From Herpetosiphon geysericola (lineage in GTDB: Bacteria; Chloroflexota; Chloroflexia; Chloroflexales; Herpetosiphonaceae): a stretch of DNA of 53,856 nt. Location: the NCBI RefSeq assembly GCF_001306135.1, contig NZ_LGKP01000023.1:1-53856 (forward strand), read 5' to 3'. Made by a program: the position numbers and the translations under genes. The notes under the pieces are model-generated. The model ran no database searches. It worked only from the letters and a program-made list of their open reading frames with translations, and was not told the origin of the DNA. Below, piece by piece: positions 1 to 7,738 of this stretch; position 1 is the stretch's first letter, and each line of letters opens with the position of its first letter.

Positions 1-713
1 TGCCGATTTATTTCCGACCCTGCCGCATCAAAGCCAATTCAATCGTCATGCTCGCCGCCTGTGTGGCCTGCTTGAACCATTACGCCAGTCGTGGCTCCGC
101 TCCTGGGCAACCATTACTCGTCCGCAGGTCATTCTGGATACCAAACCGATTCCCGTGGTTGGGTATGCCCGCCCCAAAACCCGCAGCGATTTTGCTGGCA
201 GTGCCAGCTATGGGTACTGTGTTAGCCGCAAATTGCATTATTTTGGCTATAAACTGGTCATGCTCACGACCCTGGATGGCATTCCCGTCGCCTATGATCT
301 CGTTCCTGCCCATACCGATGAGCGAGCCGCTGCGGACGAACTACTCGACCGAATCACGAATGCCGATGTCTGGGCGGATAAAGGCTTTCTTGGTCAACAA
401 TGGCAGCAGGCGGTGCGGAACACGACTACGAATCGCATCTGGACGGCCAAACGCCACAATCAACGACGGAATCCCGCGCCATTTGATGCGCTCCTCGGGT
501 CGATCCGTGAACGGATCGAAGGGACGTTTCATGAACTGCAAAACACCGGACGGCATGTCGAGCGCTTGTTGGCCAAAACCGTAGAAGGCTTGGCGACCCG
601 TATTGCGAGCAAGGTGACCCATCTGGTCTTAAAAGCCGTGTTGCGTGCACGCTTTGGGATCGATGTGCTCACCTTCACCATTCTTAAAGAAGCCTAACTC
701 ACATCAAGCGTAT
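1..713 (+). mobile_element. IS982-family insertion sequence, 3' part
   Basis: This is the right-hand part of an insertion sequence cut by the window start. It carries most of a transposase and ends with a terminal inverted repeat at about 697-713 (actcacatcaagcgtat). The exact reverse complement of that repeat begins the partial element at 53729. Adding the 713 bases here, the 128 bases at the far end and the roughly 50 missing codons gives about 1 kb, the usual IS982 size. The left end and target duplication cannot be seen. Confidence 0.85.
2..697 (+). CDS. IS982-family DDE transposase, N-terminus missing
   Basis: The frame is open from base 2 to the TAA at 695-697 and gives 231 residues, with the start lying outside the window. 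It catalyses DNA strand transfer for the element. The likely catalytic triad is visible: Asp in 'VILDTKPIPV', Asp in 'ADKGFLG', and Glu in 'RERIEGTFHEL'. The segments 'YFGYKLVMLTTLDGIPVAYDL' (split here as FGYKLVML and DGIPVAYDL) and 'PAHTDER' match the IS982 pattern. The stop codon touches the terminal repeat, as is usual for compact elements. An ATG at 155 is only an internal methionine. No frameshift is seen, so the copy could be active if its 5' end is intact. Confidence 0.85.
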   Translation, partial: ADLFPTLPHQSQFNRHARRLCGLLEPLRQSWLRSWATITRPQVILDTKPIPVVGYARPKTRSDFAGSASYGYCVSRKLHYFGYKLVMLTTLDGIPVAYDLVPAHTDERAAADELLDRITNADVWADKGFLGQQWQQAVRNTTTNRIWTAKRHNQRRNPAPFDALLGSIRERIEGTFHELQNTGRHVERLLAKTVEGLATRIASKVTHLVLKAVLRARFGIDVLTFTILKEA

Positions 714-798
714 ACTTAATAATTTATTAAAGCATGGTCAAAAGCTAGTTATATTTGGCAAATCCAACAACGACCATTGAGCTAGCTCGTAGAGGTGA

Positions 799-900
799 GT
801 AGGGGTGCATCCCATCGCCCACATTTTCGAGGAAGAGGTGGCTTGGGTGGTCAGGGTATCAGGCCAATCGAGCCTGATTTGGCTCATGCAAGCGGTCTAA
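799..900 (+). other. Possible C-terminal remnant of an interrupted gene
   Basis: The 698-918 stretch between the IS and the rplU promoter has no clear gene. One frame downstream of a TGA at 796-798 reads 33 codons (VHPIAHIFEEEVAWVV, then RVSGQSSLIWLMQAV) to a TAA at 898-900, with protein-like composition and no convincing start. It could be the tail of a gene destroyed by the IS, or chance. A second frame open from 795 runs into rplU but is not needed for it. Confidence 0.2.
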
Positions 901-918
901 AAAACCAAATCGCCGTGG

Positions 919-947
919 TTGACAGCATCAAGGCTGTCTGTTATAAT
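919..947 (+). promoter_or_regulatory. Consensus sigma-70 promoter for rplU-rpmA-rpmE
   Basis: TTGACA at 919-924 and TATAAT at 942-947 are separated by 17 bases, a perfect match to the housekeeping consensus. Transcription should start near 953-955 and leave a leader of about 95 bases before rplU. This is one of the two strongest promoters in the window (the other precedes tRNA-Ala). Confidence 0.9.
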
Positions 948-978
948 TCGTCGCCGTATTGTAAAGAAAAAATATCAT

Positions 979-1034
979 TAAAAGAGGGCGGGCAGATGCC
1001 CCTCTCTTTTTTATCGGCGGCGGACCAAACCGCC
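979..1034 (+). promoter_or_regulatory. Attenuator-like leader of the rplU operon
   Basis: Between promoter and start codon lies a terminator-like hairpin: A-rich 5' side, AGAGGG pairing with CCCTCT, an inner GGGC-AGAT-GCCC option, then a run of six T at 1007-1012. A second hairpin follows, GGCGG at 1019-1023 with CCGCC at 1030-1034, just before the Shine-Dalgarno sequence. A terminator placed before the first gene suggests transcription attenuation, as in ribosomal-protein leaders (an L21 leader is described in Firmicutes). Whether L21 or another factor controls it cannot be told. Confidence 0.6.
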
Positions 1035-1049
1035 AGAAGGAGCGGCATC

Positions 1050-1367
1050 GTGTACGCCATTATTCGAGACCGTGGCCAACAGTATCGCGTTGAGCCAGGC
1101 CAAACATTACAAATTGCCTTGACCGACGCTGAAGATGGAAGCACTATCGAATTTAATGAAGTCTTGATGGTTGGTGGGGCTGACACCTTTGTCGGCGCTC
1201 CCTTGATCAGTGGCGCGGTTGTGAAAGCAACCGTTGGTGAAGTTGTGAAGGGCGAAAAGATCGTCGTGTTCCGCTACAAAGCAAAAGCACGCTATCGCCG
1301 CCGCACCGGCCATCGCCAAAAATACACTGAAATCACCATCAACGATATTGTAGTTCCCAACAAGTAA
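1050..1367 (+). CDS. rplU: Large ribosomal subunit protein bL21
   Basis: Structural protein of the 50S subunit that binds 23S rRNA. The 105-residue product begins '[18 protein letters not shown]' and ends with the basic '[16 protein letters not shown]' segment typical of bL21, whose usual length is about 103. The start is GTG at 1050, set by AAGGAG at 1037-1042 with 7 bases of spacing. The open frame continues upstream to 795 but those codons overlap the leader hairpins and promoter. First gene of rplU-rpmA-rpmE, the common rplU-rpmA pairing. Confidence 0.96.
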   Translation: MYAIIRDRGQQYRVEPGQTLQIALTDAEDGSTIEFNEVLMVGGADTFVGAPLISGAVVKATVGEVVKGEKIVVFRYKAKARYRRRTGHRQKYTEITINDIVVPNK

Positions 1368-1408
1368 TCTGACCGCGCGGTTGGCCCGCGTCTGAAAGGA
1401 GCCTGCAA

Positions 1409-1675
1409 ATGGCACATAAAAAAGGTGTAGGTAGCTCGCGAAACGGGCGCGACAGCAAGCCGCAAATGCGTGGTATCAAGCGCTTCGGTGGTGAGTTGGT
1501 TCAGCCTGGTTCAATCATCGTTCGCCAATGTGGCACCAAAGTGCGCCCTGGCGCAAATGTTGGCCTTGGCCGCGATTACACCATCTACTCGATGATTGAT
1601 GGTCATGTCAAATTCGAAGATTACAGCCGCACCCAAAAAATGGTGAGCGTTGTACCTGCTGAAGCTGAAGCCTAA
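1409..1675 (+). CDS. rpmA: Large ribosomal subunit protein bL27
   Basis: 50S protein whose N-terminal tail reaches toward the peptidyl-transferase centre. The 88-residue product begins '[16 protein letters not shown]', the bL27 hallmark, and has '[16 protein letters not shown]' and '[11 protein letters not shown]' further on. It has no cleavable N-terminal extension of the Firmicutes kind, since MAHKK is at the very start. A Shine-Dalgarno AAAGGAG precedes it. It lies 41 bases after rplU and 23 before the L31 gene, so it is co-transcribed. Confidence 0.97.
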
Positions 1676-1698
1676 AGCATCACCATCGAGGAGTTATC

Positions 1699-2016
1699 AT
1701 GAAGAAGAACATTCACCCAAAATATTATCCAAATGCCAAAATTGTGGTGAACGGCGAAGAAGTGCTGATCACTGGCTCAACCAAGCCTGAATTGCGCTTG
1801 GACGTTTGGTCAGGCAACCACCCGTTCTACACCGGCGAACAACGCATCTTGGATACCGCTGGTCAAGTTGATCGCTTTATGAAGCGCTTGCAATCAAGCC
1901 AAGAAAAGCAATCAGATGCCCAACGCCGCCGCGAAGCTCGCGCTCAACAAGCTCCCAAGAAGCGCAGCCTCTACGATGAAGTCTACGGCGAAGAACCAAC
2001 TTCAACCGAAGAATAA
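1699..2016 (+). CDS. rpmE: Large ribosomal subunit protein bL31, zinc-free form
   Basis: 50S protein bridging the two ribosomal subunits. The first 65 residues ('MKKNIHPKYYPNAKIVV', 'STKPELRLDVWSGNHPFYTG', 'GQVDRFMKR') are the bL31 domain. The protein has no cysteine, so the CXXC zinc site of the C+ form is absent. The 105 residues exceed the usual 66-90 because of a charged tail (roughly 66-105, Gln/Arg-rich, then acidic). Preceded by GAGGAG. Third gene of the operon, ended by the terminator at 2041-2081. Confidence 0.93.
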   Translation: MKKNIHPKYYPNAKIVVNGEEVLITGSTKPELRLDVWSGNHPFYTGEQRILDTAGQVDRFMKRLQSSQEKQSDAQRRREARAQQAPKKRSLYDEVYGEEPTSTEE

Positions 2017-2040
2017 GGTTTGATCGTTGTTCTGAACTGT

Positions 2041-2081
2041 AAAGAGCCACGCGATACCACCAGGCTTCGCGTGGCTCTTTT
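2041..2081 (+). terminator. Rho-independent terminator after rpmE
   Basis: A 13-base perfect stem (2041-2053 with 2068-2080) encloses a 14-base loop and runs into TTTT. It separates the ribosomal-protein operon from tdk. Confidence 0.9.
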
Positions 2082-2127
2082 GTTGCCTTGCGGCCTGCAC
2101 TTCCTCTTGATGCGATAAGGAGTTCTC

Positions 2128-2736
2128 ATGCAACGTGGTGGGATTGAAGTTGTCTGCGGCAGTATGTTTAGCGGCAAAACCGAGGAACTGATTCGCCGCG
2201 TCAAGCGTGCGCAAATTGCCCGGCAAAAAATCCAAGTGTTTAAGCCAGCCATCGATACTCGCTATTCCGATGAAGAAGTTACTTCACATAATGGCGTGCG
2301 CGTGCTGGCAACCCCAGTCCAAACTGCTGCCGATATTGCGGCGGCGATTGTGCTTGAAACAACCGTCGTGGCAATCGATGAGGTTCAGTTTTTTGACCCT
2401 GCGGTGATCGATTTGTGCGATATTTTGGCCCAACGCGGCATTCGGGTGATTGTCGCTGGCTTAGATCAAGATTTTCGCGGTGAGCCATTTGGCCCCTTGC
2501 CCATGTTGCTCGCCAAAGCAGAAGAAGTGACCAAGCTGCAAGCAATTTGTGTCATTTGTGGTCAGGCTGCTTCGCGCACTCAACGCTTGATCAACGGCCT
2601 GCCTGCCTCGTATGATGACCCAATTATTTTGGTTGGGGCGCAAGAAGCCTACGAAGCGCGCTGCCGCCGTTGCCATGAAGTGCCACGCACCATCCGCAAT
2701 GGCAATCACTACAGCGAATCGGCTGTGAATAGCTAA
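2128..2736 (+). CDS. tdk: Thymidine kinase, type II
   Basis: Phosphorylates thymidine with ATP in the pyrimidine salvage pathway, in the cytoplasm. The 202-residue length fits the family. P-loop '[11 protein letters not shown]' lies near residues 11-21. The Walker B-like '[10 protein letters not shown]' near 80-89 and '[13 protein letters not shown]' follow. The zinc-binding cysteines are present as 'CVIC' near 141-144 and 'CRRC' near 179-182, and the lasso segment '[11 protein letters not shown]' is seen between them. An AAGGAG precedes the ATG. The stop is 2 bases before the next ATG, so it is probably translated together with the phosphatase gene. Confidence 0.96.
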   Translation: MQRGGIEVVCGSMFSGKTEELIRRVKRAQIARQKIQVFKPAIDTRYSDEEVTSHNGVRVLATPVQTAADIAAAIVLETTVVAIDEVQFFDPAVIDLCDILAQRGIRVIVAGLDQDFRGEPFGPLPMLLAKAEEVTKLQAICVICGQAASRTQRLINGLPASYDDPIILVGAQEAYEARCRRCHEVPRTIRNGNHYSESAVNS

Positions 2737-2738
2737 AT

Positions 2739-3347
2739 ATGCTAGGCTTGCAGCAACAATCGCCGATGGCCTCACCAAGCCCCGATCTGGCGCTTGCCTT
2801 GGTGTCGTTTGGCGGTTACTTTGCTGCAAGCCATGTTCCTGATCAGCCAGCCTACGTTGTGCCCGAAACCGCGCTTGATCAGCTGATTCCCCTGCTACCT
2901 GCAAGTGTCTTCCCCTATCTTTCGCTCTACCCCTTTTTAGGCTTGAACGCTGTCTATTTTTGGCCAAAACCAGCCCAAGCCCGCCGTGTGTTTTGGGCCA
3001 TTAGCCTGCTCAATGGGCTTGGCTCGATGCTTTTTTGTAGTGTGCGCACCACCGTGCCCCGCCCAGAACCAGCAAGCAACCGCCTGCTTGCATGGCTGTG
3101 GCGCATCGACCCGCCATACAATGCTTTGCCCAGTTTGCATACAGCATATGCGGTGGTGGTAGCGGAGGCCCATTGGCGTTTGCGCTCGCCGTGGCGCTGG
3201 CTGGTAGCGGTTTGGGCGGTGGCAATTATCATCAGCACCCTCACTACCAAACAACATCGCCTCTGGGATGTGCTTGCTGGCATGCTGCTTGCGCGCATGG
3301 TTGCAAAGCGTTTATTTGCCAATTTTTCAGCAAAACATCAGCTTTAA
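2739..3347 (+). CDS. PAP2-family membrane phosphatase
   Basis: Predicted integral membrane phosphatase of the PAP2 superfamily, possibly acting on a lipid phosphate. The motif 'NALPSLHTAYAV' carries the Pro-Ser-Leu-His signature, 'TTKQHRLWDVLAG' supplies the second catalytic His and the Asp, and 'RTTVPRPEP' is the probable first motif. The pattern resembles the PAP2_3 (inositolphosphotransferase-like) subgroup. Several hydrophobic segments are visible (about 15-30, 50-70, 85-100, 130-145, 155-175). It starts 2 bases after tdk. The substrate cannot be inferred; undecaprenyl or phosphatidyl phosphates are options. Confidence 0.8.
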   Translation: MLGLQQQSPMASPSPDLALALVSFGGYFAASHVPDQPAYVVPETALDQLIPLLPASVFPYLSLYPFLGLNAVYFWPKPAQARRVFWAISLLNGLGSMLFCSVRTTVPRPEPASNRLLAWLWRIDPPYNALPSLHTAYAVVVAEAHWRLRSPWRWLVAVWAVAIIISTLTTKQHRLWDVLAGMLLARMVAKRLFANFSAKHQL

Positions 3348-3372
3348 ATTGAACGACATAATAGGTGAGCAA

Positions 3373-3381
3373 TGGTATAAT
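3373..3381 (+). promoter_or_regulatory. Extended -10 promoter for the 33-residue membrane peptide
   Basis: TGGTATAAT is an extended -10 element (TGn-TATAAT) with the hexamer at 3376-3381. There is no good -35 (acgaca at the 17-base position), which is acceptable for an extended -10 promoter. The small gene starts 31 bases downstream. Confidence 0.6.
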
Positions 3382-3411
3382 AGCCACAATGTTTAACTAG
3401 GAGAGTCTGCG

Positions 3412-3513
3412 GTGAATAATCAGCAGCTTAAACAAATTTACCGAATTGTTTCCATCATTCTGGTGGTAGTTTTGGTATTTTCGTTAATTGCCAGTATTTT
3501 CATCAATATCTAA
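3412..3513 (+). CDS. 33-residue single-span membrane peptide
   Basis: A short frame begins with GTG at 3412, placed 8 bases after an AGGAG at 3399-3403, and ends with TAA at 3511-3513. The product has a polar N-terminus (MNNQQLKQIYR), then one hydrophobic helix (IVSIILVVVLVFSLIASIF), so it should sit in the membrane with its basic N-terminus inside. It has its own extended -10 promoter. I recognise no family. Small proteins of this kind can modulate membrane enzymes, but no function can be assigned. It precedes the VanW-family gene by 67 bases and may be co-transcribed with it. Confidence 0.6.
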   Translation: MNNQQLKQIYRIVSIILVVVLVFSLIASIFINI

Positions 3514-3580
3514 GCACATTAGGCATGAGTTTGTTGATTTATAAAACTATTGTGCTGTTTGGTCGCTAGGAGTGTTTGGC

Positions 3581-5635
3581 ATGGCAGATGAATTTTATCA
3601 AAAATATGGCCCCATGGAGCGTCGCCGCCAAAATGGCGATGTTGAGCAATACGAAGCAACTGCTCCATTGGCCGACGATCTCCCCGTTCGATCGGCTACG
3701 CCACCACGCCGTAACCGCAGCCGCATGCGGACATTTATCTGGGGCGCTGGCATTACCTTGGGCTTGGTTGGCTTGCTGTTTGGCCTAGGCTTGTGGTATC
3801 TCAACCGTACCTTTGAAGGCCGCATTTATCCAAATGTGGCGATTCAAGGCATCGATATGAGCCAAAAAACGCCTGAAGAAGCCAAAGCCTTGCTCAACGA
3901 GCAATATGCCGATTTGCTCAAGCGGCCTTTAGCCCTGAGTTTCAATGGCCAAACCTGGGAGCCTTCAGCGCAAGATGCAGGTATCAGCCTCTTGGTCGAT
4001 CAAGCGGTCGATGAAGCCTATAAGCTTGGGCGCGGCGGCAATATCATCAATACCTTGCAAGCCGTCTCAGGCATTTGGCAAAATGGCTATGATATTCCAT
4101 TACAAGTCACGATCGATCAAACCAAATTGGGCGAGTATCTGAGCACTGCAACCAACGATTTGATTGCTGCGCCAGTCAATGCCAATTTGATTGTGGCTGG
4201 CAATAACGCCACCATGACTCCTGCCCGTGAAGGCCGGTTGATTTTGATTGATGAAACTGCGCAAGATATTCTGACCCAGCTCCAAACCCTCTCGCCAGCT
4301 CAAGTTGTGTTGCGCACCGAAATGGTTGTGCCAACCGTGCTTGATGATGGCGTTGCTGAAGCCAAACAAACCATCGATGCTGTCTTGCAATCGCCGTTGA
4401 CCTTGGTTGCTGGCGATTTGCAATGGGAATTGAGCGTTGATGATCTCCGCGCTTTGATTCGGCTCGACACCCACACCGATGCGAATGGCAACACCAAAAT
4501 GGTGGCTTCATTGAACGAACAAATGATTCGCCAACGGGTCGCAAGCTTTGCCGACGAAATTGGGCGTGGTTCGGTCAATCCTCGCGTGGCGTGGGATGGT
4601 GGGGCCTTGACGATTGTGCGCGAAGGCCGTACTGGCTTGCGCCTCGATGAAGAAGCCTCAGCACTTCGAATTATCGAGCAAGCCACGATTGGCGAAACTC
4701 GTACCATCGAATTGGTGATTAAAGAAGTACAGCCCGATGTAACCGCTGAAAATCTGCATAGCTTGGGGATTGTTGAAACGGTTGGGGTCGGCCAAAGCTC
4801 CTACAAAGGCTCAGCCTCATATCGGATCACCAACATCAAAGCTGGCTCGTACTTGCTTGATGGAATCTTGATAAAGCCAGGCGAGGAATTCTCGTTCAAC
4901 AATGCGGTTGGCTCAATCGACGAATCAAATGGTTTTGTCAAGGGCTATGCAATTGTTGGCAATCGCACCCAAGAAGAATGGGGCGGCGGGATTTGCCAAG
5001 ATTCAACCACCTTGTTTCGGGCTGCATTCCACGCTGGTTTGCCCATTACCGAGCGCCATACCCACTCCTTCCGGATCTCGTGGTACGAAGTCTACGAACC
5101 CTATGGCATGGATGCGGCGATCTTCACTGGGGCATTAGATTTCCGTTTTGTTAACGACACTGGCAATTGGTTGTTGCTCAACACCTATGTCAACGATTCA
5201 ACTGCTACCGTTACCTACGCCTTGTATGGCACTGCTCCTCAGCGCGAAGTTGTGCTCGATGGGCCATATGTTACCAAAGAATATCCTAAGCCAACCGAGC
5301 CAACCTTTATCGCTGATCCTAAAGAGCCAGTTGGGGTTTTCAATCAAACTGATACCGCGCGCGATGGTATGGATATTACGGTCTATCGCATTATTCGCCA
5401 AAATGGCCAAGTGATTTTGCGCGAGCCATTCTTTACCCACTTCAAGCCATGGCCCGACATTTTTGTGCATAATCCGGCAACGCCATTGCCGCCAAAAGGT
5501 TGTCGGCCAACCGATGCATGTGCGAAGCCGCCCACACCAACGCCGGAGCCAGCACCGCCGCAACAGCCGGAGCCAACGCCTGAACCACAACCAGAGCCAA
5601 CACCTGAACTTGTGGTCCCAACGCCAAATCCCTAA
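3581..5635 (+). CDS. VanW-family cell-envelope protein with peptidoglycan-binding-like repeats
   Basis: Membrane-anchored envelope protein of 684 residues. A cytoplasmic N-terminus rich in Arg (about 1-48) is followed by one transmembrane helix (about 50-72), a large external part with two PG_binding_4-like segments (about 80-390), the VanW domain (about 405-550; 'GEEFSFNNAVG' and 'GGGICQDSTTLFRAAFHAG' are its conserved core), and a Pro/Glu/Thr-rich tail. VanW was named from a glycopeptide-resistance cluster, but its biochemical role is unknown; there is no van cluster here. ATG at 3581 is preferred over GTG at 3572 because AGGAG at 3568-3572 is 8 bases from it. The stop overlaps the start of the M14 peptidase gene (TAATG), implying coupled translation and a shared wall-related task. 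Confidence 0.85.
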   Translation: MADEFYQKYGPMERRRQNGDVEQYEATAPLADDLPVRSATPPRRNRSRMRTFIWGAGITLGLVGLLFGLGLWYLNRTFEGRIYPNVAIQGIDMSQKTPEEAKALLNEQYADLLKRPLALSFNGQTWEPSAQDAGISLLVDQAVDEAYKLGRGGNIINTLQAVSGIWQNGYDIPLQVTIDQTKLGEYLSTATNDLIAAPVNANLIVAGNNATMTPAREGRLILIDETAQDILTQLQTLSPAQVVLRTEMVVPTVLDDGVAEAKQTIDAVLQSPLTLVAGDLQWELSVDDLRALIRLDTHTDANGNTKMVASLNEQMIRQRVASFADEIGRGSVNPRVAWDGGALTIVREGRTGLRLDEEASALRIIEQATIGETRTIELVIKEVQPDVTAENLHSLGIVETVGVGQSSYKGSASYRITNIKAGSYLLDGILIKPGEEFSFNNAVGSIDESNGFVKGYAIVGNRTQEEWGGGICQDSTTLFRAAFHAGLPITERHTHSFRISWYEVYEPYGMDAAIFTGALDFRFVNDTGNWLLLNTYVNDSTATVTYALYGTAPQREVVLDGPYVTKEYPKPTEPTFIADPKEPVGVFNQTDTARDGMDITVYRIIRQNGQVILREPFFTHFKPWPDIFVHNPATPLPPKGCRPTDACAKPPTPTPEPAPPQQPEPTPEPQPEPTPELVVPTPNP

Positions 5636-6732
5636 TGAAGAAATATCTGCTGATGTTAAGTATGGTCGCTGGATTGCTTTGCATTCCGGCGACCACGCTT
5701 GTTGCCCAAACGCCAACCAACCAAGCAACGCCAAGCCCTAGCGCTGTGCCAATTGTCGATTTGACCTTTGGTAGCTCATTGCAAGGGCGGGCGATTACTG
5801 GCACACGCTTTGGCAATGGCCCGCGCAAGCTGTTTCTGGTGTCGAACACCCATGGCGGCCCTGAAGCCAACACCTATCAATTGGCCATGGCCTTGCTTGA
5901 GCATTTTCGCCAACGCCCCAACGAAGTGCCAGCTGATGTGAGCTTGTACATCATTCCCACGGTCAATCCCGATGGCTTGGCAATTGGCACCCGCTTCAAT
6001 AGCCGCAGCGTTGATCTCAACCGCAATATGGATACCAACTTCGATGCCTGCCCTGAGAACGATTGGAATCAAACGGTCGAGGGCGCGTATGGCATCGTTT
6101 CGGATACAGGCGGCGCCTTTGTCGAATCGGAATTAGAAAGCCAACTGGTGCGCGATTTGGTGCTTGATGCCTCGGCTGTGGTTTGGATTCATAGCGATGG
6201 TGGCGATGTGTTTCCAGCCTTCTGCGAGCATGCGCCGTCGATTGCCTTGGCCCAAGCGTATGCAGCAGCCAGTGGCTATCGCTACGACCGCTATTGGGGC
6301 AATTATATGATTACTGGCGGGATGCACGATTGGGCGGGTGCGTTAGGCATTGCCTCGATCACACCAGAACTATCAACTGGCGAATTGCCTGATTTTGAAC
6401 AAAACTTGCGAGCTGTGCAAGCAGTGATGGCGCGCGCTGAGGAATTATTGCCCTTGGTGACGACCACGGTTGAATCGACCACTGGAATCACGATGCCAAC
6501 CCTCTTGTGGCGCTACTGGCGCGCTCATGGCGGCCCTGATGTGTTTGGCTTGCCAATCTCGCCGGTGGTTGAATACGAAGGTCAACCAACGGTCTTTTTT
6601 GCTGAGCAATCCTTGAGTCTTGTGCCCAATGGCGCTGATCGTATGCAGCCAGTGGCGCGCGGCGAGGCTGGCCAAACGCTCTGGCAAGAGTATTTGCTTG
6701 ATCAGCGTTCAACCAGCTATCACGTGCGCTAA
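5635..6732 (+). CDS. Secreted M14-family zinc carboxypeptidase
   Basis: Probable exported metallopeptidase. A signal peptide occupies residues 1-24 (MKKYLLMLSMVAGLLCIPAT...). M14 zinc ligands are visible as His and Glu in 'SNTHGGPEANT' and His in 'VWIHSDGG', with substrate-binding 'NPDG' and 'RSVDLNRN' and the catalytic Glu in 'SITPELSTGE'. The compact arrangement resembles MpaA-like murein-peptide amidases, which cleave the gamma-D-Glu-diaminopimelate bond. A C-terminal segment of about 90 residues ('PTLLWRYWRAHGGPDVFGLPIS') looks like an added binding module. Overlaps the VanW gene by one base. Its last 24 bases overlap the convergent dgkA. Confidence 0.85.
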   Translation: MKKYLLMLSMVAGLLCIPATTLVAQTPTNQATPSPSAVPIVDLTFGSSLQGRAITGTRFGNGPRKLFLVSNTHGGPEANTYQLAMALLEHFRQRPNEVPADVSLYIIPTVNPDGLAIGTRFNSRSVDLNRNMDTNFDACPENDWNQTVEGAYGIVSDTGGAFVESELESQLVRDLVLDASAVVWIHSDGGDVFPAFCEHAPSIALAQAYAAASGYRYDRYWGNYMITGGMHDWAGALGIASITPELSTGELPDFEQNLRAVQAVMARAEELLPLVTTTVESTTGITMPTLLWRYWRAHGGPDVFGLPISPVVEYEGQPTVFFAEQSLSLVPNGADRMQPVARGEAGQTLWQEYLLDQRSTSYHVR

Positions 6733-7083
6733 GCGTGGCCAAACGATGATTGCGGCAATCAGCAAGGCTCCGATTGCCGCAATTAACACTGCGCCTGCTG
6801 CTAGATCCTTGGCGCGACCTGCAAGCGGATGATAGCTTGGCGAAACCAAATCGACCACGCTCTCAATCGCTGTGTTTACTGCTTCAAGCGCCAAAACCAC
6901 CACACTAATTAATATGACTGCTAGCCATTCATTAGCGCTGATCTTCAGCAGCCAGCCTGAGCTTGCCACAACCACCACCGCCAAACAATGCACTTGGGCG
7001 TTGCGCTGGCTGCGAATTAAGATCCAAATGCCGCGAAAGGCATAGCCAAAGCCGCAGATAAATTTCCAAATCGCCTGAAACAT
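6709..7083 (-). CDS. dgkA: Diacylglycerol/undecaprenol kinase, DgkA family
   Basis: Small integral membrane kinase that phosphorylates diacylglycerol or, in Gram-positive-type cells, undecaprenol, recycling the wall lipid carrier. The signature 'EAVNTAIESVVDLV' is followed by 'HPLAGRAKDLAAGAVL', the catalytic and metal-binding face of the family. Three or four hydrophobic helices fit in 124 residues, the normal length. Last gene of the minus-strand rpsU-yqeY-pgpH-ybeY-dgkA block. It overlaps the convergent M14 gene by 24 bases, and no terminator lies between them. Confidence 0.93.
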   Translation of the reverse strand: MFQAIWKFICGFGYAFRGIWILIRSQRNAQVHCLAVVVVASSGWLLKISANEWLAVILISVVVLALEAVNTAIESVVDLVSPSYHPLAGRAKDLAAGAVLIAAIGALLIAAIIVWPRLAHVIAG

Positions 7084-7101
7084 TGGCTTCGTTCCTGTTT
7101 T

Positions 7102-7150
7102 TTAACGCAGAGACGCAGAGGATTATCAATCTAAAATTCCTCTGCGTTAA
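7102..7150. repeat. Inverted repeat made of the 'ttaacgcagag' dispersed motif
   Basis: The 100-base gap between ybeY and dgkA carries ttaacgcagagacgcagagg, answered by cctctgcgttaa at 7139-7150. The same motif recurs near 12213-12230 and, reversed, near 25216-25232, so this is a dispersed repeat. The hairpin could affect dgkA mRNA. Confidence 0.6.
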
Positions 7151-7183
7151 GACTTCTCGTTTCTATACCCTGACCCCTAGCCC

Positions 7184-7708
7184 CTAAACAAACGGCTCCG
7201 CTTCGCGGGTAATGCCAAGGGTTTGTAGGGCTTTTTCCTCGCGTTGGCGCATATCTTCGCGCTCCTCGTCGGTTTCGTGGTCGTAGCCAAGCAGGTGCAA
7301 TGTACCATGGGCTACCAAATAGCATAATTCGCGGCGGCTCGAATGGGCGTACTCTTGGGCTTGGGCCAGCACGCGCTCATAGGAAATTGCCAAATCGCCA
7401 AGATAGGCAGCTTCATCTGCCTCAGGATCATCAAATTCATCATCATCGTAGACGCCATCGGGCACGATAAAATCATCATCATCGTCTTCGTATTCGCCAA
7501 ACGAAAGCACATCGGTTGGGCGATCGATGCCGCGATATTGGCGATTGAGTTCCTGTAATTCTTGATCGTTGGTGATCCGAATGCCAATTTCCCATGTGCC
7601 AGTTTGGCCTTCGTCGTTTAACACTTGGGTCACGACCTGCTCTAGCAAACTGGTATCAAGCGTCAGATCGGCAGGCACAACTTCAATATGGGCTGTTAGT
7701 TCTAACAT
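7184..7708 (-). CDS. ybeY: Endoribonuclease YbeY (rRNA maturation factor)
   Basis: Single-strand endoribonuclease for 16S rRNA 3'-end maturation and ribosome quality control. The zinc motif H-G-T-L-H-L-L-G-Y-D-H is present near residues 134-144, and 'NRQYRGIDRPTDVLSF' matches the conserved region. The protein is 174 residues against about 150 in the family. The excess is an acidic insertion around residues 74-98 with many Asp/Glu ('YEDDDDDFIVPDGVYDDDEF') located just after the 'VLSF' strand. It lies 30 bases after pgpH in the conserved cluster. Confidence 0.94.
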   Translation of the reverse strand: MLELTAHIEVVPADLTLDTSLLEQVVTQVLNDEGQTGTWEIGIRITNDQELQELNRQYRGIDRPTDVLSFGEYEDDDDDFIVPDGVYDDDEFDDPEADEAAYLGDLAISYERVLAQAQEYAHSSRRELCYLVAHGTLHLLGYDHETDEEREDMRQREEKALQTLGITREAEPFV

Positions 7709-7738
7709 ACCGCGTTATTTCCTTATTGGTAGGTTGGT

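Noticed and set aside
795-1049. An N-terminal extension of L21 from the upstream in-frame GTG
   Set aside because: It would begin upstream of the promoter and include the leader hairpins; bL21 length and the AAGGAG fix the start at 1050.
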